DNA of 64,000 bases from Effrenium voratum (lineage: Eukaryota; Sar; Dinophyceae; Suessiales; Symbiodiniaceae). Position numbers and translations under genes: made by a program. The DNA lies in the NCBI GenBank assembly GCA_963377175.1, contig CAUJNA010001001.1, positions 147,050-211,049 of the forward strand. Reading direction: 5' to 3'. Below are positions 22,501 to 30,500 of the stretch, one piece after another (positions within the stretch are counted from its first letter, which is position 1; the number at the start of each line of letters is the position of its first letter). Below the pieces are notes generated by a model that worked only from the letters and a program-made list of their open reading frames with translations, did no database searches and had not been told where the DNA came from.

Positions 22501-23332
22501 TCTACATATTTCTTATAATGATACATCTCGCAGGGATGGTCTTTTTTGAATAACTCATAAAATCCACATTGAACGGAATATTTAAAACATAAGTCGTCCT
22601 CATTTTTAATGTTAATACAAGCCTTTTTGTTTGCCACCCAGTCGGGCAATGGAATAAAGGATGAACCACGGGTAGGATTGTACCTATCATAACTGATGAC
22701 TAACTTTTCAACTTGACCAAGAACCAATCCCGACTGAATGTATTCGGTTATTTCAATTTGTGTCTCAATGTCATGCCCAATGTTGTTTAAGACGGTGTTC
22801 AACTCGTCGGATTATGAATATTGTATCTTCTGCTTCTTAACCGCCTTTGAATAAGTTCGTTGTCGGGATTTTTGAATGATAAATCGGTTTCCACGATTAT
22901 TTTCATGTTCGGGTTTCTGTTCAGGAATTCGGCCAGTCGTTGCTTCTGGTATTTTAAGTAGGATAAACCTTTCAACCCCTTTAATCTTATATCACTTACC
23001 GAGTAGGTGTTGGCGTATCCCTTGAACGCTTGTTGCTCGTCTGTGATTTTGGACTTGAATCGCTTGACATAATCCTGTAAGGGTCTGCCTCTCGTTAGTT
23101 TTAGATAATTAGCACCTTTCATTAAAAGGCCATGCTTTCTATATCCTTCACTCCTCGCCACTTCCTTGAGTTTCGTGTTCAATACGTTTGAAACTGGTTT
23201 GTTCTTATCATATCTGTAGGTCTTATCGCCTATTTTGAGTTTTTGTGTTTGCCTCCCTTCTTTTTGTATTAGTTCGCCTTGTTGGCTGTTTAAAATGAAA
23301 TCTATAATTTTTCCTTCTGTCGTGGAAACCAT
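19585..23332 (-). pseudogene. polB: Protein-primed family B DNA polymerase, broken by three frameshifts
   Basis: Four consecutive frames make one polymerase: 23,332-22,799, then about 22,800-22,170, then about 22,170-21,825, then to 19,585. Breaks sit near 22,800 (one base apparently missing), 22,170 and 21,825 (one extra each). The N-terminal part is about 400 residues without exonuclease motifs, followed by a CRTC...H...C finger. Exo I is YADFEC near 22,045, Exo II HNLKNYDAHL near 21,610. Polymerase motif A is DANNLYG (about 20,830), motif B NNSVYGKT (about 20,340), motif C YTDTDS (20,047-20,064). All catalytic residues remain. The extra segments between motifs fit the protein-primed (Polinton, virophage, adenovirus-like) type. 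The start is supported by the promoter motif 48 nt upstream. Either a decayed gene or assembly indels. Confidence 0.9.
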
Positions 23333-23360
23333 AATACTATACTCTATATAATATAAGGTA

Positions 23361-23380
23361 TTTTCTCTTTAAGTAGTTTT
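23361..23380 (-). promoter_or_regulatory. Conserved PLV promoter motif (DNA polymerase)
   Basis: Minus-strand AAAACTACTTAAAGAGAAAA, 48 nt before the polymerase start, with CTTATATTATATAG between motif and ATG. Farther upstream, GGGTTTC and TAGGGGGT words also resemble the subterminal-repeat promoters. Confidence 0.75.
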
Positions 23381-23480
23381 TCGGGTAGGGGGTCAGTGTT
23401 GGAGAAAATGGGTTTCGGGTTGAGAATGAACGCATTAATCTCATTAAGTGTTTTTAATAAGATGAATGATTATTATTTTT

Positions 23481-23804
23481 TCATAATGCGCATTGTCGCG
23501 AAGCTTGCAAACAAATTTTAGATTTCTTGTGTTTAGATAAATTTGATTTGCTTGATATCGTCCTTCCGCAGTCCTCACAAGTGTAAGACTGTTTTAGGTT
23601 ATTGTTGTAGTAATTCTGGTGGTAGTTCTTCTGGTCGTCCCTCCACCTCACGGGTTGCTCACTGTCATCGCTCGAAGTCTGTTTCTGTTCGCTTATCATC
23701 TGTAAGACTAAGTCGTTTTCTGCTTTCATCAGTTCAACCATCATATCAAATTCGTCATTCGTTATTCTCTGTTTACTATTACCGTTAATAAAAATTCCTG
23801 TCAT
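23481..23804 (-). CDS. C2H2 zinc-finger protein, 107 aa
   Basis: The C-terminal 30 residues contain YTCEDCGRTISSKSNLSKHK followed by KSKIC, a C-x2-C-x12-H-x4/5-C finger able to bind DNA or RNA. The N-terminal half is acidic and Gln/Ser-rich with a predicted helix (EFDMMVELMKAENDLVLQM). The gene has its own copy of the 15-nt promoter motif 37 nt upstream, which overlaps the stop codon of the upstream RS-repeat gene, so it is probably regulated with the polymerase and arm genes instead of the virion genes. A transcription-factor role is inference. Confidence 0.65.
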   Translation of the reverse strand: MTGIFINGNSKQRITNDEFDMMVELMKAENDLVLQMISEQKQTSSDDSEQPVRWRDDQKNYHQNYYNNNLKQSYTCEDCGRTISSKSNLSKHKKSKICLQASRQCAL

Positions 23805-23826
23805 TTTACTATATTAGGGCGTTTTG

Positions 23827-23841
23827 TCTTTAAGTAGTTTT
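23827..23841 (-). promoter_or_regulatory. Conserved PLV promoter motif (zinc-finger gene)
   Basis: Minus-strand AAAACTACTTAAAGA, 37 nt before the start at 23,804, with CTAATATAG near the ATG. Its first base overlaps the stop codon of the gene ending at 23,841. Confidence 0.75.
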
Positions 23842-24722
23842 TATTTTTTCTTCTTGCCTCGGCTACTTTTTGTATTTGTGCTTTTTGGGCTTCTACTCCT
23901 GCTTCTTGTTTCCATTTGTTCCCTCGTCCATTCACTACCTCTTGCTATTTCTTGGGGTGAGTTGCTCCTGCTTCTTGTTTCTAATTGTCTTCTGTTCATT
24001 TGATTATCTCTTGCTCTTTCTTCTGGTGAGTGGCTTCTGCTTATTGCTTCTACCTGTCGTCTTGACCAGAATGATGCCCTTGGATGTTCTTCTTCCTGTT
24101 CCCTTGATTGTTCTGATGGTGTGGATGTCTTCTTGTCATCACGATTGAATAGTTCAAATACGCTCTTGTCTTCTCCACCTAAAAATATGTTTCTTAACGA
24201 CTTTATTTCTCGGCTTTCCTCTTTCTTCTCTTCCTCTTTCACGGTTGATGCTGACGATGATGACGTTAAATGAAGACTTTGTAAATCTTCCTGCTTTTCA
24301 TCAGTCTGTTTTAAATCAGTATCTTTTACATCGGTTGGTTCATCTGACTTTTTCTTTTCTTCAGTCCTACCTGAAATTGCATTACTATAAATTTCATCAG
24401 TAAAATCTTTTGCTATATATCGTGTTGTTTGTACGTCTGCTTCGTTGTTTTCATAAAACTGTGATGTTGGCGCTACTTCATCAAACATATCAGGGAACAA
24501 TTCATGATGAAGAACTTGTTCATCAGTTTGAACCTTAACATTCAACCGTAGTCTCCTATCGTATTTTGAAAGGTCAAAATCGTCAAAATCTATATTGTTG
24601 ATTGACAAGTCAATTACCTGTCTTTCGGGGATGATTTCAATTTTTAATCTGTGCGTCATCGCTTCCTTTAGCATTTCTTCAAAAGTAGGACGTCGGCGTA
24701 ATCCATAATATTTAACAGTCAT
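23841..24722 (-). CDS. Probable virion-associated protein with C-terminal RS repeats, 293 aa
   Basis: The N-terminus has YGLRRRPTFEEMLKEAMTHR, related to the N-terminal RPSYDELLKE segment of the next gene upstream. The middle is acidic and Ser/Thr-rich. From about residue 221 there are three copies of a 23-residue unit (RRQ-x-E-x-x-SRS-x-SP-x-E-x-AR), ending in a Lys-rich tail SSRGKKKK. RS dipeptides suggest phosphorylation-controlled binding to nucleic acid, as in SR proteins or protamine-like packaging proteins; this is inference. It lies in a leftward run of five genes after the penton, a common position for virion components. No enzyme motif. Confidence 0.6.
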   Translation of the reverse strand: MTVKYYGLRRRPTFEEMLKEAMTHRLKIEIIPERQVIDLSINNIDFDDFDLSKYDRRLRLNVKVQTDEQVLHHELFPDMFDEVAPTSQFYENNEADVQTTRYIAKDFTDEIYSNAISGRTEEKKKSDEPTDVKDTDLKQTDEKQEDLQSLHLTSSSSASTVKEEEKKEESREIKSLRNIFLGGEDKSVFELFNRDDKKTSTPSEQSREQEEEHPRASFWSRRQVEAISRSHSPEERARDNQMNRRQLETRSRSNSPQEIARGSEWTREQMETRSRSRSPKSTNTKSSRGKKKK

Positions 24723-24742
24723 ATTAAATATTATATATTTTA

Positions 24743-25666
24743 TTAAACTTCCGCGGGTATTTCTTTAACTGAACCATCCATCACGGTTGGTCTATCTTCT
24801 TTTTCCTTAGGTCGTGGGTGGAAAACTGTGTAATACACTTTATCATTGTAAAACCTTACTAATTTCAATCTGTGTTCCTTCTTGATAAAATCACCATCGC
24901 TATTAATTAAAGCATTATATAACTCAGTGAATTCTTCATGAACACTGTCTTTAATCTTTTTAAATCCTTTCAGTTTGTCCATGACATCTTTCATCTCTTC
25001 TGGTCTGCTTGCAAGATAAGCAGGTGTTAATTCAGACGCTCTTTTCTTAAACTCGTTGTAGCCATAAGCGTCTTCTGCTTTTGGTTCTACTTCAACAACT
25101 GGGTCGTCTTCTCGTTCATCTTCTTCTTCGCCTTCCTCTAATGGTTCTAATTCTGGCATTTCATCAGCGGACACCATTGAATGAACTTCTACACCGGCAG
25201 GATATGAACTCTTCGATACAGCGCTTGCCATTTCTTCGTGTTGTTGTCTCCAAAGTCTCATTCTTTCAGCAAGTTCTTCTTTCTGTTTCTGTGCTTCCGT
25301 TAGTCCTTCTTGAATGAAAGACTGGTGTTGTTTCAGTGTGTCAGCAAGTTTCAACTCGTCATTAAGTTTATCTCTTACTCTGTCAGAGTCCGACATTGCT
25401 CCTTTCATAACTTCTCCTCTCCGGTCTAGTTCTTGTTTCTTTTGAATGTCTAAGGCTTCCTTATTATCAAACTGACTACCGTATTGGTTTAATCTGTATC
25501 TTGTCGCTTTTCTGTCTATCACATTTTCAATTGATGGACGGTTCTCATCTCCTACCAACGTTTCTTTCAATAATTCATCATAAGAAGGTCTCAAATGTAG
25601 TTGTGATTTCAATGACCCTACTCTGACCGGTCCTACTGTATTCAATCTACTAATTGATTTAATCAT
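24743..25666 (-). CDS. Probable structural or scaffold protein, 307 aa
   Basis: The N-terminus contains HLRPSYDELLKETLVG, the motif shared with the neighbouring 293-aa protein. A long charged helical region follows (about residues 60-150, Glu/Lys/Gln-rich, likely coiled coil), then a strongly acidic stretch (LEEGEEEDEREDD) and a more compact C-terminal part with FKKRASELTPAYL and VRFYNDKVYYTVF. Not recognised as a known family. The position between penton and the RS-repeat protein, the composition and the absence of the 15-nt early-type promoter suggest a late internal virion or assembly protein. Confidence 0.6.
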   Translation of the reverse strand: MIKSISRLNTVGPVRVGSLKSQLHLRPSYDELLKETLVGDENRPSIENVIDRKATRYRLNQYGSQFDNKEALDIQKKQELDRRGEVMKGAMSDSDRVRDKLNDELKLADTLKQHQSFIQEGLTEAQKQKEELAERMRLWRQQHEEMASAVSKSSYPAGVEVHSMVSADEMPELEPLEEGEEEDEREDDPVVEVEPKAEDAYGYNEFKKRASELTPAYLASRPEEMKDVMDKLKGFKKIKDSVHEEFTELYNALINSDGDFIKKEHRLKLVRFYNDKVYYTVFHPRPKEKEDRPTVMDGSVKEIPAEV

Positions 25667-25693
25667 AGTATATTAATTATTTAGAAAAATAAA

Positions 25694-26026
25694 TTAATCA
25701 GAGATATTCTTAATCATTTCTTCTAAATGCTTCTTTCTTACAGTTAGTTGTTCCTTCGTTTGTATTCCATCTGGTGTCCGTGTGTTGTCTAATATGTGTC
25801 TTATTCTGTCTAACTCTTTTCTATAACTTTCGGTTCTGTTGCTTTCAACTAAATCGTTTCTATACTTTATTAATGCTCCTTGTGATTGTTTCGCTTCCAG
25901 TGTGTCCTTCAACTGTTTAAAGTAATTCATACGCGAGGCAACTCCCCATAAATCTGAAACGTCATAATGACGTTCTACTTGTGGCGCCCTTTTAAATTCT
26001 ACATTTCTATGACTTCTCATAAGCAT
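25694..26026 (-). CDS. Hypothetical protein, 110 aa, helical
   Basis: Basic N-terminus followed by VSDLWGVASRMNYFKQLKDT and two long charged helical stretches. No recognised domain. It sits 27 bp upstream of the 307-aa gene and 30 bp downstream of the 159-aa gene, so it is part of the same leftward transcription run. A small core or cement role would fit but is not shown. Confidence 0.55.
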   Translation of the reverse strand: MLMRSHRNVEFKRAPQVERHYDVSDLWGVASRMNYFKQLKDTLEAKQSQGALIKYRNDLVESNRTESYRKELDRIRHILDNTRTPDGIQTKEQLTVRKKHLEEMIKNISD

Positions 26027-26056
26027 GATTAATATATATTATAATTAGATTATTAT

Positions 26057-26536
26057 TTAAAACATTGATGAAGATAATTTGTTTATTTTTTCTTGTTTAT
26101 CTTGTTTTTTCTTCTGTTTAAGTTCTTCATAATGTTGGTTTAATAGTTCTGTTGCCGTGGGTTTCTTAATAGTTTCTTTAATCACTTCTTGTTTAATCTC
26201 ATTCTTAATCTCTGAAATAACTTCAGGTTGTATCTTTCTAATATTCTTTTGTGGATTGACTGGTAATAACTCAGTAGGTGCTCCCTTACAATTTTTGGGA
26301 TGTGAGTGTCTCAAACTTTTCAATGTCATCTTTTTAGAGCATTGTTCACATTCTACTAATTCAACTTCTTTTTTAGTTCTTGGTAATGCTTTTGCTTTCG
26401 CTTTTGGTTCAGGAATAACTTCTTCTGACGTTGGTTCTTCATTAACTGTTTCATTTTGTTCAACGACTTCATTATTAACAGGTGCTTCTTCTGTTTTAGT
26501 TTCATTATTAACATCTACTACCTCAATACTTGACAT
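26057..26536 (-). CDS. Hypothetical protein with CxxC...H...C finger, 159 aa
   Basis: The N-terminal 60 residues are acidic and Glu/Asn-rich. At about residues 77-99 VECEQCSKKMTLKSLRHSHP followed by KNC gives a C-x2-C-x11-H-x4-C finger. A Lys/Glu-rich coiled-coil tail follows (SEIKNEIKQEVIKETIKK). No specific family is recognised. A perfect 34-bp palindrome lies immediately upstream, between it and the penton stop codon. It may be a DNA-binding virion or regulatory protein. Confidence 0.55.
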   Translation of the reverse strand: MSSIEVVDVNNETKTEEAPVNNEVVEQNETVNEEPTSEEVIPEPKAKAKALPRTKKEVELVECEQCSKKMTLKSLRHSHPKNCKGAPTELLPVNPQKNIRKIQPEVISEIKNEIKQEVIKETIKKPTATELLNQHYEELKQKKKQDKQEKINKLSSSMF

Positions 26537-26541
26537 ATAAT

Positions 26542-26575
26542 ATATATAGATTTTCCATATGGAAAATCTATATAT
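26542..26575. terminator. 34-bp perfect palindrome between penton stop and next start
   Basis: ATATATAGATTTTCCAT and its exact complement ATGGAAAATCTATATAT abut with no loop, centred at CCATATGG. It sits 4 bp past the penton stop (26,579) and 6 bp before the next start (26,536): a likely transcript-end signal or a dimeric binding site. Confidence 0.6.
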
Positions 26576-26578
26576 TAT

Positions 26579-27433
26579 TTAAATAATATCGCTTTTTACG
26601 AAAAGTAGACTCAGACTAACATTTACACCGTTTAAATTAATTTCATTTCCTAATGAATTAGACAACCAAAAGTCTAACTGTTTAAAGCTTCTATTTGATA
26701 CATCCAAGTAGTCGAGAGGGTTCATTTCATTATCAAAGACAATTCCCGCGTGTGGTGCTGAGACTGGCACTTTCTTAACAACTGTGCTATCGCCTGTCCT
26801 TAAATTTACTTGATTATAATTAGACAATTGAGAAGAATGAATATAAATATTTCTAATGGGTTGAAGATTAACGAAACCAGAAACATAAGGATTATTATAT
26901 TGATAAACTACCATTTGATAATTTCCTAAAACTTCATTAACAGACTGTAAGTTATTAACATTAAAACTTCCATTCCATATATAATCTGCATATGTTAGTT
27001 TCATTTGTTCATCAGTTAATACAGCGAACTTTCTATCAGCATAGTTTGAATAAATTGTTATTTTATTAGTTTTTACACTGTAAGAAATTTCATAAGTATT
27101 TGAGAAATTAGCATTATCAACAATACCATTTATTTTTGCCTTTAATTCTGTCGCTAGTTCTGTGCCAGTATATACTCCTTCGTCCAATTGTAACGCTAAA
27201 TAATGGACATTAGTATTATCTTCATCTGGAACTAACGGAGAAGAATAAAAGTATAGTATATTATTTAATCCTGACTGTATTGAATACCACGAGTTAGGTA
27301 ATGTTATTTCGTGAATGTAGCAATGTACTCCGTTGTCTGTTTGTAATGTTTCCGGCAATTCAACTTTGAAATTTGATGATGTACCACTAATTCTATGAGC
27401 GCTGTCAATATAGACCTTCTTGTAAGTCAACAT
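26579..27433 (-). CDS. Penton / minor capsid protein, 284 aa
   Basis: Begins with YIDSAHRISGTSSNFKVELP, the conserved start of PLV, virophage and Polinton minor capsid proteins (I-D-S-x-x-R then F-x-V-x-LP). It continues with HEITLPNSWYSI and ends with LDFWLSNSLGNEINLNGVNV, the characteristic closing strand region. Length suits a single jelly-roll penton occupying the five-fold vertices. The start codon lies inside a large palindrome at 27,431-27,479. The gene is divergent from the lipase-like gene, and the capsid gene follows within 1.7 kb on the other strand. The frame is intact. Confidence 0.85.
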   Translation of the reverse strand: MLTYKKVYIDSAHRISGTSSNFKVELPETLQTDNGVHCYIHEITLPNSWYSIQSGLNNILYFYSSPLVPDEDNTNVHYLALQLDEGVYTGTELATELKAKINGIVDNANFSNTYEISYSVKTNKITIYSNYADRKFAVLTDEQMKLTYADYIWNGSFNVNNLQSVNEVLGNYQMVVYQYNNPYVSGFVNLQPIRNIYIHSSQLSNYNQVNLRTGDSTVVKKVPVSAPHAGIVFDNEMNPLDYLDVSNRSFKQLDFWLSNSLGNEINLNGVNVSLSLLFVKSDII

Positions 27434-27479
27434 AATATGTTTGATTAGAAAATAAATTTTCTAATCAAAAAATATTATG
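27431..27479. promoter_or_regulatory. Long palindrome covering the penton start codon
   Basis: CATAATAT...AATATTATG outer arms and TTGATTAGAAAAT...ATTTTCTAATCAA inner arms form a stem of over 20 bp with a 2-nt interruption and a 2-nt loop. It lies in the divergent promoter region of the penton and lipase-like genes. Confidence 0.6.
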
Positions 27480-27575
27480 TTGCTTAGGACTACGTCGTAA
27501 GTCAACTTTTCTATATGAAAAGTTGCTTAGAGCAAAGCTGTAAGTCAGCATTATTAATTAATTGAGAAATTAATT
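27480..27575. repeat. Two direct repeats and a hairpin in the penton/lipase promoter region
   Basis: GTTGCTTAGGACTACG...GTAAGTCA at 27,479-27,505 recurs as GTTGCTTAGAGCAAAG...GTAAGTCA at 27,522-27,549. Between them CAACTTTTC (27,503-27,511) pairs with GAAAAGTTG (27,517-27,525). A possible operator-like arrangement. Confidence 0.5.
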
Positions 27576-27590
27576 TATAACTTTAATTAT

Positions 27591-28250
27591 ATGATTAATA
27601 ATAAAAAGTTAATTTATGACATGAAGCATGGGAAAATTAAACATTATCAACCTTATAAGAAAACAACTAAAATAACTAATGTTATGAAACAAACTGACAA
27701 AATATTAAATAGTTATTATCCTAATTCAAATTTAACTGATGCACAAGGATTGAGTAGAGCATATGGCAATGGTCAGGGTTTTTATATTGATGGTGATAAA
27801 ATGTATATAAGCGGAACATTTGGAAAAGGAACTTTTGGAGGTGCTATTAATGACATTCTGGCAGATGTAGGACTTCCCTTTAAAATGACAAAATATTCAC
27901 AACGATATAAAGACACATCAACAGCATTGGATGAAAACAATGAAGTTAAACATCTTATAACACATAGTCTCGGTTCAAGTGTAGGGGCACAGATAACAAA
28001 AGATTACCCTGAAAGAGAATTAACTTTAACCACTTATGGAGCGCCGTTTATATCACGAAGGTCTAAAATTACCGATGATTACATTAATTTTAGAAGTATC
28101 TTAGACCCTGTCAGTATTGCTGACCGTGGCGCTATAACTGTTTATACTGGTTCATTAAATCCATTTACTAACCACGATTACATAACTGGATATGGAGACC
28201 AAGGCAAAGATGTTTCAAGAAGCATTGAACCGGTCAGGGAGATAATATAG
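27591..28250 (+). CDS. Class-3 lipase-like alpha/beta hydrolase, 219 aa
   Basis: ITHSLGSSVGAQ (residues 123-134) gives the nucleophile elbow of class-3 lipases, with Ser126. Asp172 or Asp178 (ILDPVSIAD) and His195 (FTNHDYITG) stand where the other triad residues are expected. Thr124 replaces the first Gly of the G-x-S-x-G motif. Lipase-like proteins of this kind occur in several virophages and PLVs and may act on host membranes during entry or exit. No signal peptide is visible. It starts 157 bp from the penton start, divergently, with hairpins and direct repeats in between. Confidence 0.7.
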   Translation: MINNKKLIYDMKHGKIKHYQPYKKTTKITNVMKQTDKILNSYYPNSNLTDAQGLSRAYGNGQGFYIDGDKMYISGTFGKGTFGGAINDILADVGLPFKMTKYSQRYKDTSTALDENNEVKHLITHSLGSSVGAQITKDYPERELTLTTYGAPFISRRSKITDDYINFRSILDPVSIADRGAITVYTGSLNPFTNHDYITGYGDQGKDVSRSIEPVREII

Positions 28251-28290
28251 TTAAATAAGTACTTAAATATATAGCTATATAATATTATAT

Positions 28291-28632
28291 ATGTATAATC
28301 AGTTAAAAGAAAACTTGACAGAAAGTGAAACAAACTTTAAACCATTAACACTTGTAGAAAGATTAAGGGATTTAAATAGAGATAATAAACGAACACATGT
28401 AAAATGTCTGTGTGGATGTTTCATTATTAGGAGTGTCAGAGTTAGACCTGACTATTTTGAGTATAACTGGATTACTTCAATTTATAATATGATTGTACCA
28501 AAATATATAAATGGTTATGTCCTCATCAATGACAACACTAACAATTGTAATCATACTCAATCAGACCTTGATGAAATAGTAAAAAGAAAAAACGCAAAAC
28601 TATTTTCATATTATTGTTATGATACAACGTAA
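28291..28632 (+). CDS. Hypothetical protein, 113 aa, Cys-rich centre
   Basis: Contains VKCLCGCFIIR in the middle and NCNH further on, which could bind a metal ion. No known family. It starts 40 bp after the lipase-like gene, from a region with palindromes AAGTACTT and ATATAGCTATAT. Its last codons overlap the start of the next gene by 14 bp, suggesting translational coupling or a shared transcript. Confidence 0.5.
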   Translation: MYNQLKENLTESETNFKPLTLVERLRDLNRDNKRTHVKCLCGCFIIRSVRVRPDYFEYNWITSIYNMIVPKYINGYVLINDNTNNCNHTQSDLDEIVKRKNAKLFSYYCYDTT

Positions 28633-28840
28633 GAAATATGACAATGAAACAACGGATGATATGATTAAGAATGAAAATAAAAAGTATAAGAAAAGTACAT
28701 ATGAAGAAATTAGAGAATTAGTAATGGAGAAAGAAAAAGGGAATAATCCAGTTGAAGATAAGATTAAGAAAAAGAAAATGAAAATATTTAAAAATAATAA
28801 TTCTAATCAAAAGGATTACACTAAATTATTCAATTTGTAA
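28619..28840 (+). CDS. Hypothetical basic protein, 73 aa
   Basis: Lys/Glu/Asn-rich and highly charged throughout (KIKKKKMKIFKNNN), probably helical or disordered. It overlaps the upstream 113-aa gene by 14 bp, and its stop codon overlaps a hairpin at 28,839-28,863. A nucleic-acid-binding role is possible from charge alone. The shortness and composition leave doubt that it is a real gene. Confidence 0.4.
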   Translation: MIQRKKYDNETTDDMIKNENKKYKKSTYEEIRELVMEKEKGNNPVEDKIKKKKMKIFKNNNSNQKDYTKLFNL

Positions 28841-29040
28841 ATCATAATTCTTAATTATGATTTAGAAATTAATGAAATTACAATTTCATCAATTTGTAAA
28901 ACATATATAAAATATGTTTTAGAAATTAATGAAATTAAAATTTCATCAATTTGTAAATCATAATTATTAATTCTGTTTTAGGAATTAATAAATGTATAAA
29001 TTTATCAATTTAGTTTAGTTTAAATTATTTCTAAATTAAA
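28839..29040. repeat. Three imperfect hairpin-bearing repeats before the capsid gene
   Basis: Units of about 65 bp share ATCAATTTGTAAA, a hairpin, then TTTAGAAATTAATGAAATTA. The first hairpin is AAATCATAATT/AATTATGATTT (28,839-28,863), the second AAAACATAT/ATATGTTTT (28,898-28,920), the third imperfect. They separate the small-gene transcript from the capsid gene and could end the former and control the latter. Confidence 0.6.
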
Positions 29041-29052
29041 TTATATATAGCA

Positions 29053-30435
29053 ATGGAAACTTTTAGTGCTGAAGATATTCTAATTGACAACCTCTCATTC
29101 AAATTAAATAAAGGTGCAAGTTATATCAACGACCGTCGTTCTGTCTCGTTTTTTCCTTCTGGGAGTAATATCTACACCCCTTCATCTGGTCAACGTGTGT
29201 TGAAAATAGCATTAAATGCTGAAGATAATACTTGGCTTGACCCGCAGAGTGTAATGGTTTATATGACTGTTGAAAACACTGACTCGTCAGACAATAAACG
29301 CTTACGTCCTCTGTCTCCTGCTTATTCCTTTTTTAGAAGAGCAAGACTAATTGCTGGTAATCAACTTGTTGAAGACATTGATTATTACAACCGAAATCAT
29401 CACATGATGAGTTGCATGATGTCAAAAGGAGCAAGAGACAATGAAGACGCCCAGAGTTTTGGTTATAGATATGATGATGATTTAAACACACGTCGTGCAG
29501 TTCCTGCATCGGGTCATATTGGTCCTGCATATGACGCTTACACAATTCCAGGCTTTAACAGAAAAATGGTTGTAGGATTTAAACCGATGCTTGGTTTATT
29601 CAATCAATTTAAGTATATCCCGTTAAAAGCGTGTCCTCTTGTTTTAGAACTTGAACTAGTTTCAAATTTTACTGATTGTGTTGTTTCAGCGGGCGGGTCG
29701 AGGTTTCCAGAAAGTGGCAACGCAGACTCAAGCCTTCATACAAATGAGCAGTTCTCAATTAGTAATGCATTCCTTCAAACTGATTTGGTAAGCTTGGACA
29801 ACGACCTTCATAATAAATATGTTGCACACCTACTTGATGGGAAAGAATTACCTATTACTTATAATACTTACATTTGTCAATCTAATCAAGTTCCCGATGG
29901 TTCGTCGTCAATTAACACTACTGTTGTTCGTTCAGTGTCTAAACTCGCTACCGCGTTCATCTCTTTCAGTAAAAGCGGAGTAGGTGATATTCACGTTATG
30001 AAAGAATACAACAACTTCTATCATCCTATGTATTATTTGAACTACCAAGAAAGCGGATACTACAATCACGACCTTGATTTAGAATTTCAACTTCAATTAG
30101 GGTCAAAACTATATCCTGAGTATCCATGCCGTTCATTAACACAAGCATTCTATTATTTACGAAAAGCATTAAATTTACCATTGTTCCATCAACACCATTT
30201 ATCGATTGAATATTCTGCTTATCGTGTTGATAAGTTTATCTTTGCTATGGATTTCGAAAAGGTTCCCGATAGTTCATATACTGGAATTAACACAAAAGCA
30301 GGGCAACAGCTTTTAATTCGTGTGAAACCTGTTGGAAATATGGTATCAGCAAATATGCCAGACACGATATATATAACATTAGTATCAGAACAAATATTAT
30401 CCATTCGCGATGCAGGTTGCCAGATACTTGATTAA
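29053..30435 (+). CDS. Major capsid protein, PLV-type double jelly roll, 460 aa
   Basis: The protein shows the order typical of PLV major capsid proteins. An N-terminal FPSGSNIYTPSSGQRVLKI precedes TWLDPQSVMVYMTVEN. Next come a PLSPAYSFFRRARLIAGNQL segment and VEDIDYYNRNHHMM. In the second half there are QVPDGSSSINTTVVRSVSKL and, near the end, FEKVPDSSYTGINTKAGQQL. Trimers of this protein would form the icosahedral shell. Length (460) is within the usual range. The frame is intact with no introns, arguing for a recently active virus. It lacks the 15-nt motif seen upstream of polymerase and arm genes and is preceded by A/T-rich hairpin repeats, as expected for a late gene. Confidence 0.92.
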   Translation: METFSAEDILIDNLSFKLNKGASYINDRRSVSFFPSGSNIYTPSSGQRVLKIALNAEDNTWLDPQSVMVYMTVENTDSSDNKRLRPLSPAYSFFRRARLIAGNQLVEDIDYYNRNHHMMSCMMSKGARDNEDAQSFGYRYDDDLNTRRAVPASGHIGPAYDAYTIPGFNRKMVVGFKPMLGLFNQFKYIPLKACPLVLELELVSNFTDCVVSAGGSRFPESGNADSSLHTNEQFSISNAFLQTDLVSLDNDLHNKYVAHLLDGKELPITYNTYICQSNQVPDGSSSINTTVVRSVSKLATAFISFSKSGVGDIHVMKEYNNFYHPMYYLNYQESGYYNHDLDLEFQLQLGSKLYPEYPCRSLTQAFYYLRKALNLPLFHQHHLSIEYSAYRVDKFIFAMDFEKVPDSSYTGINTKAGQQLLIRVKPVGNMVSANMPDTIYITLVSEQILSIRDAGCQILD

Positions 30436-30475
30436 CTCATTCATTTTTACTTGAAAACATATATAAACAAATATC

Positions 30476-30497
30476 ATCTTATAATATATTATAAGAT
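30476..30497. terminator. 22-bp perfect palindrome between capsid and GIY-YIG genes
   Basis: ATCTTATAATA and its exact complement adjoin without a loop, 41 bp past the capsid stop and 3 bp before the next start codon. Candidate transcript-end hairpin or promoter dyad. Confidence 0.55.
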
Positions 30498-30500
30498 AAT

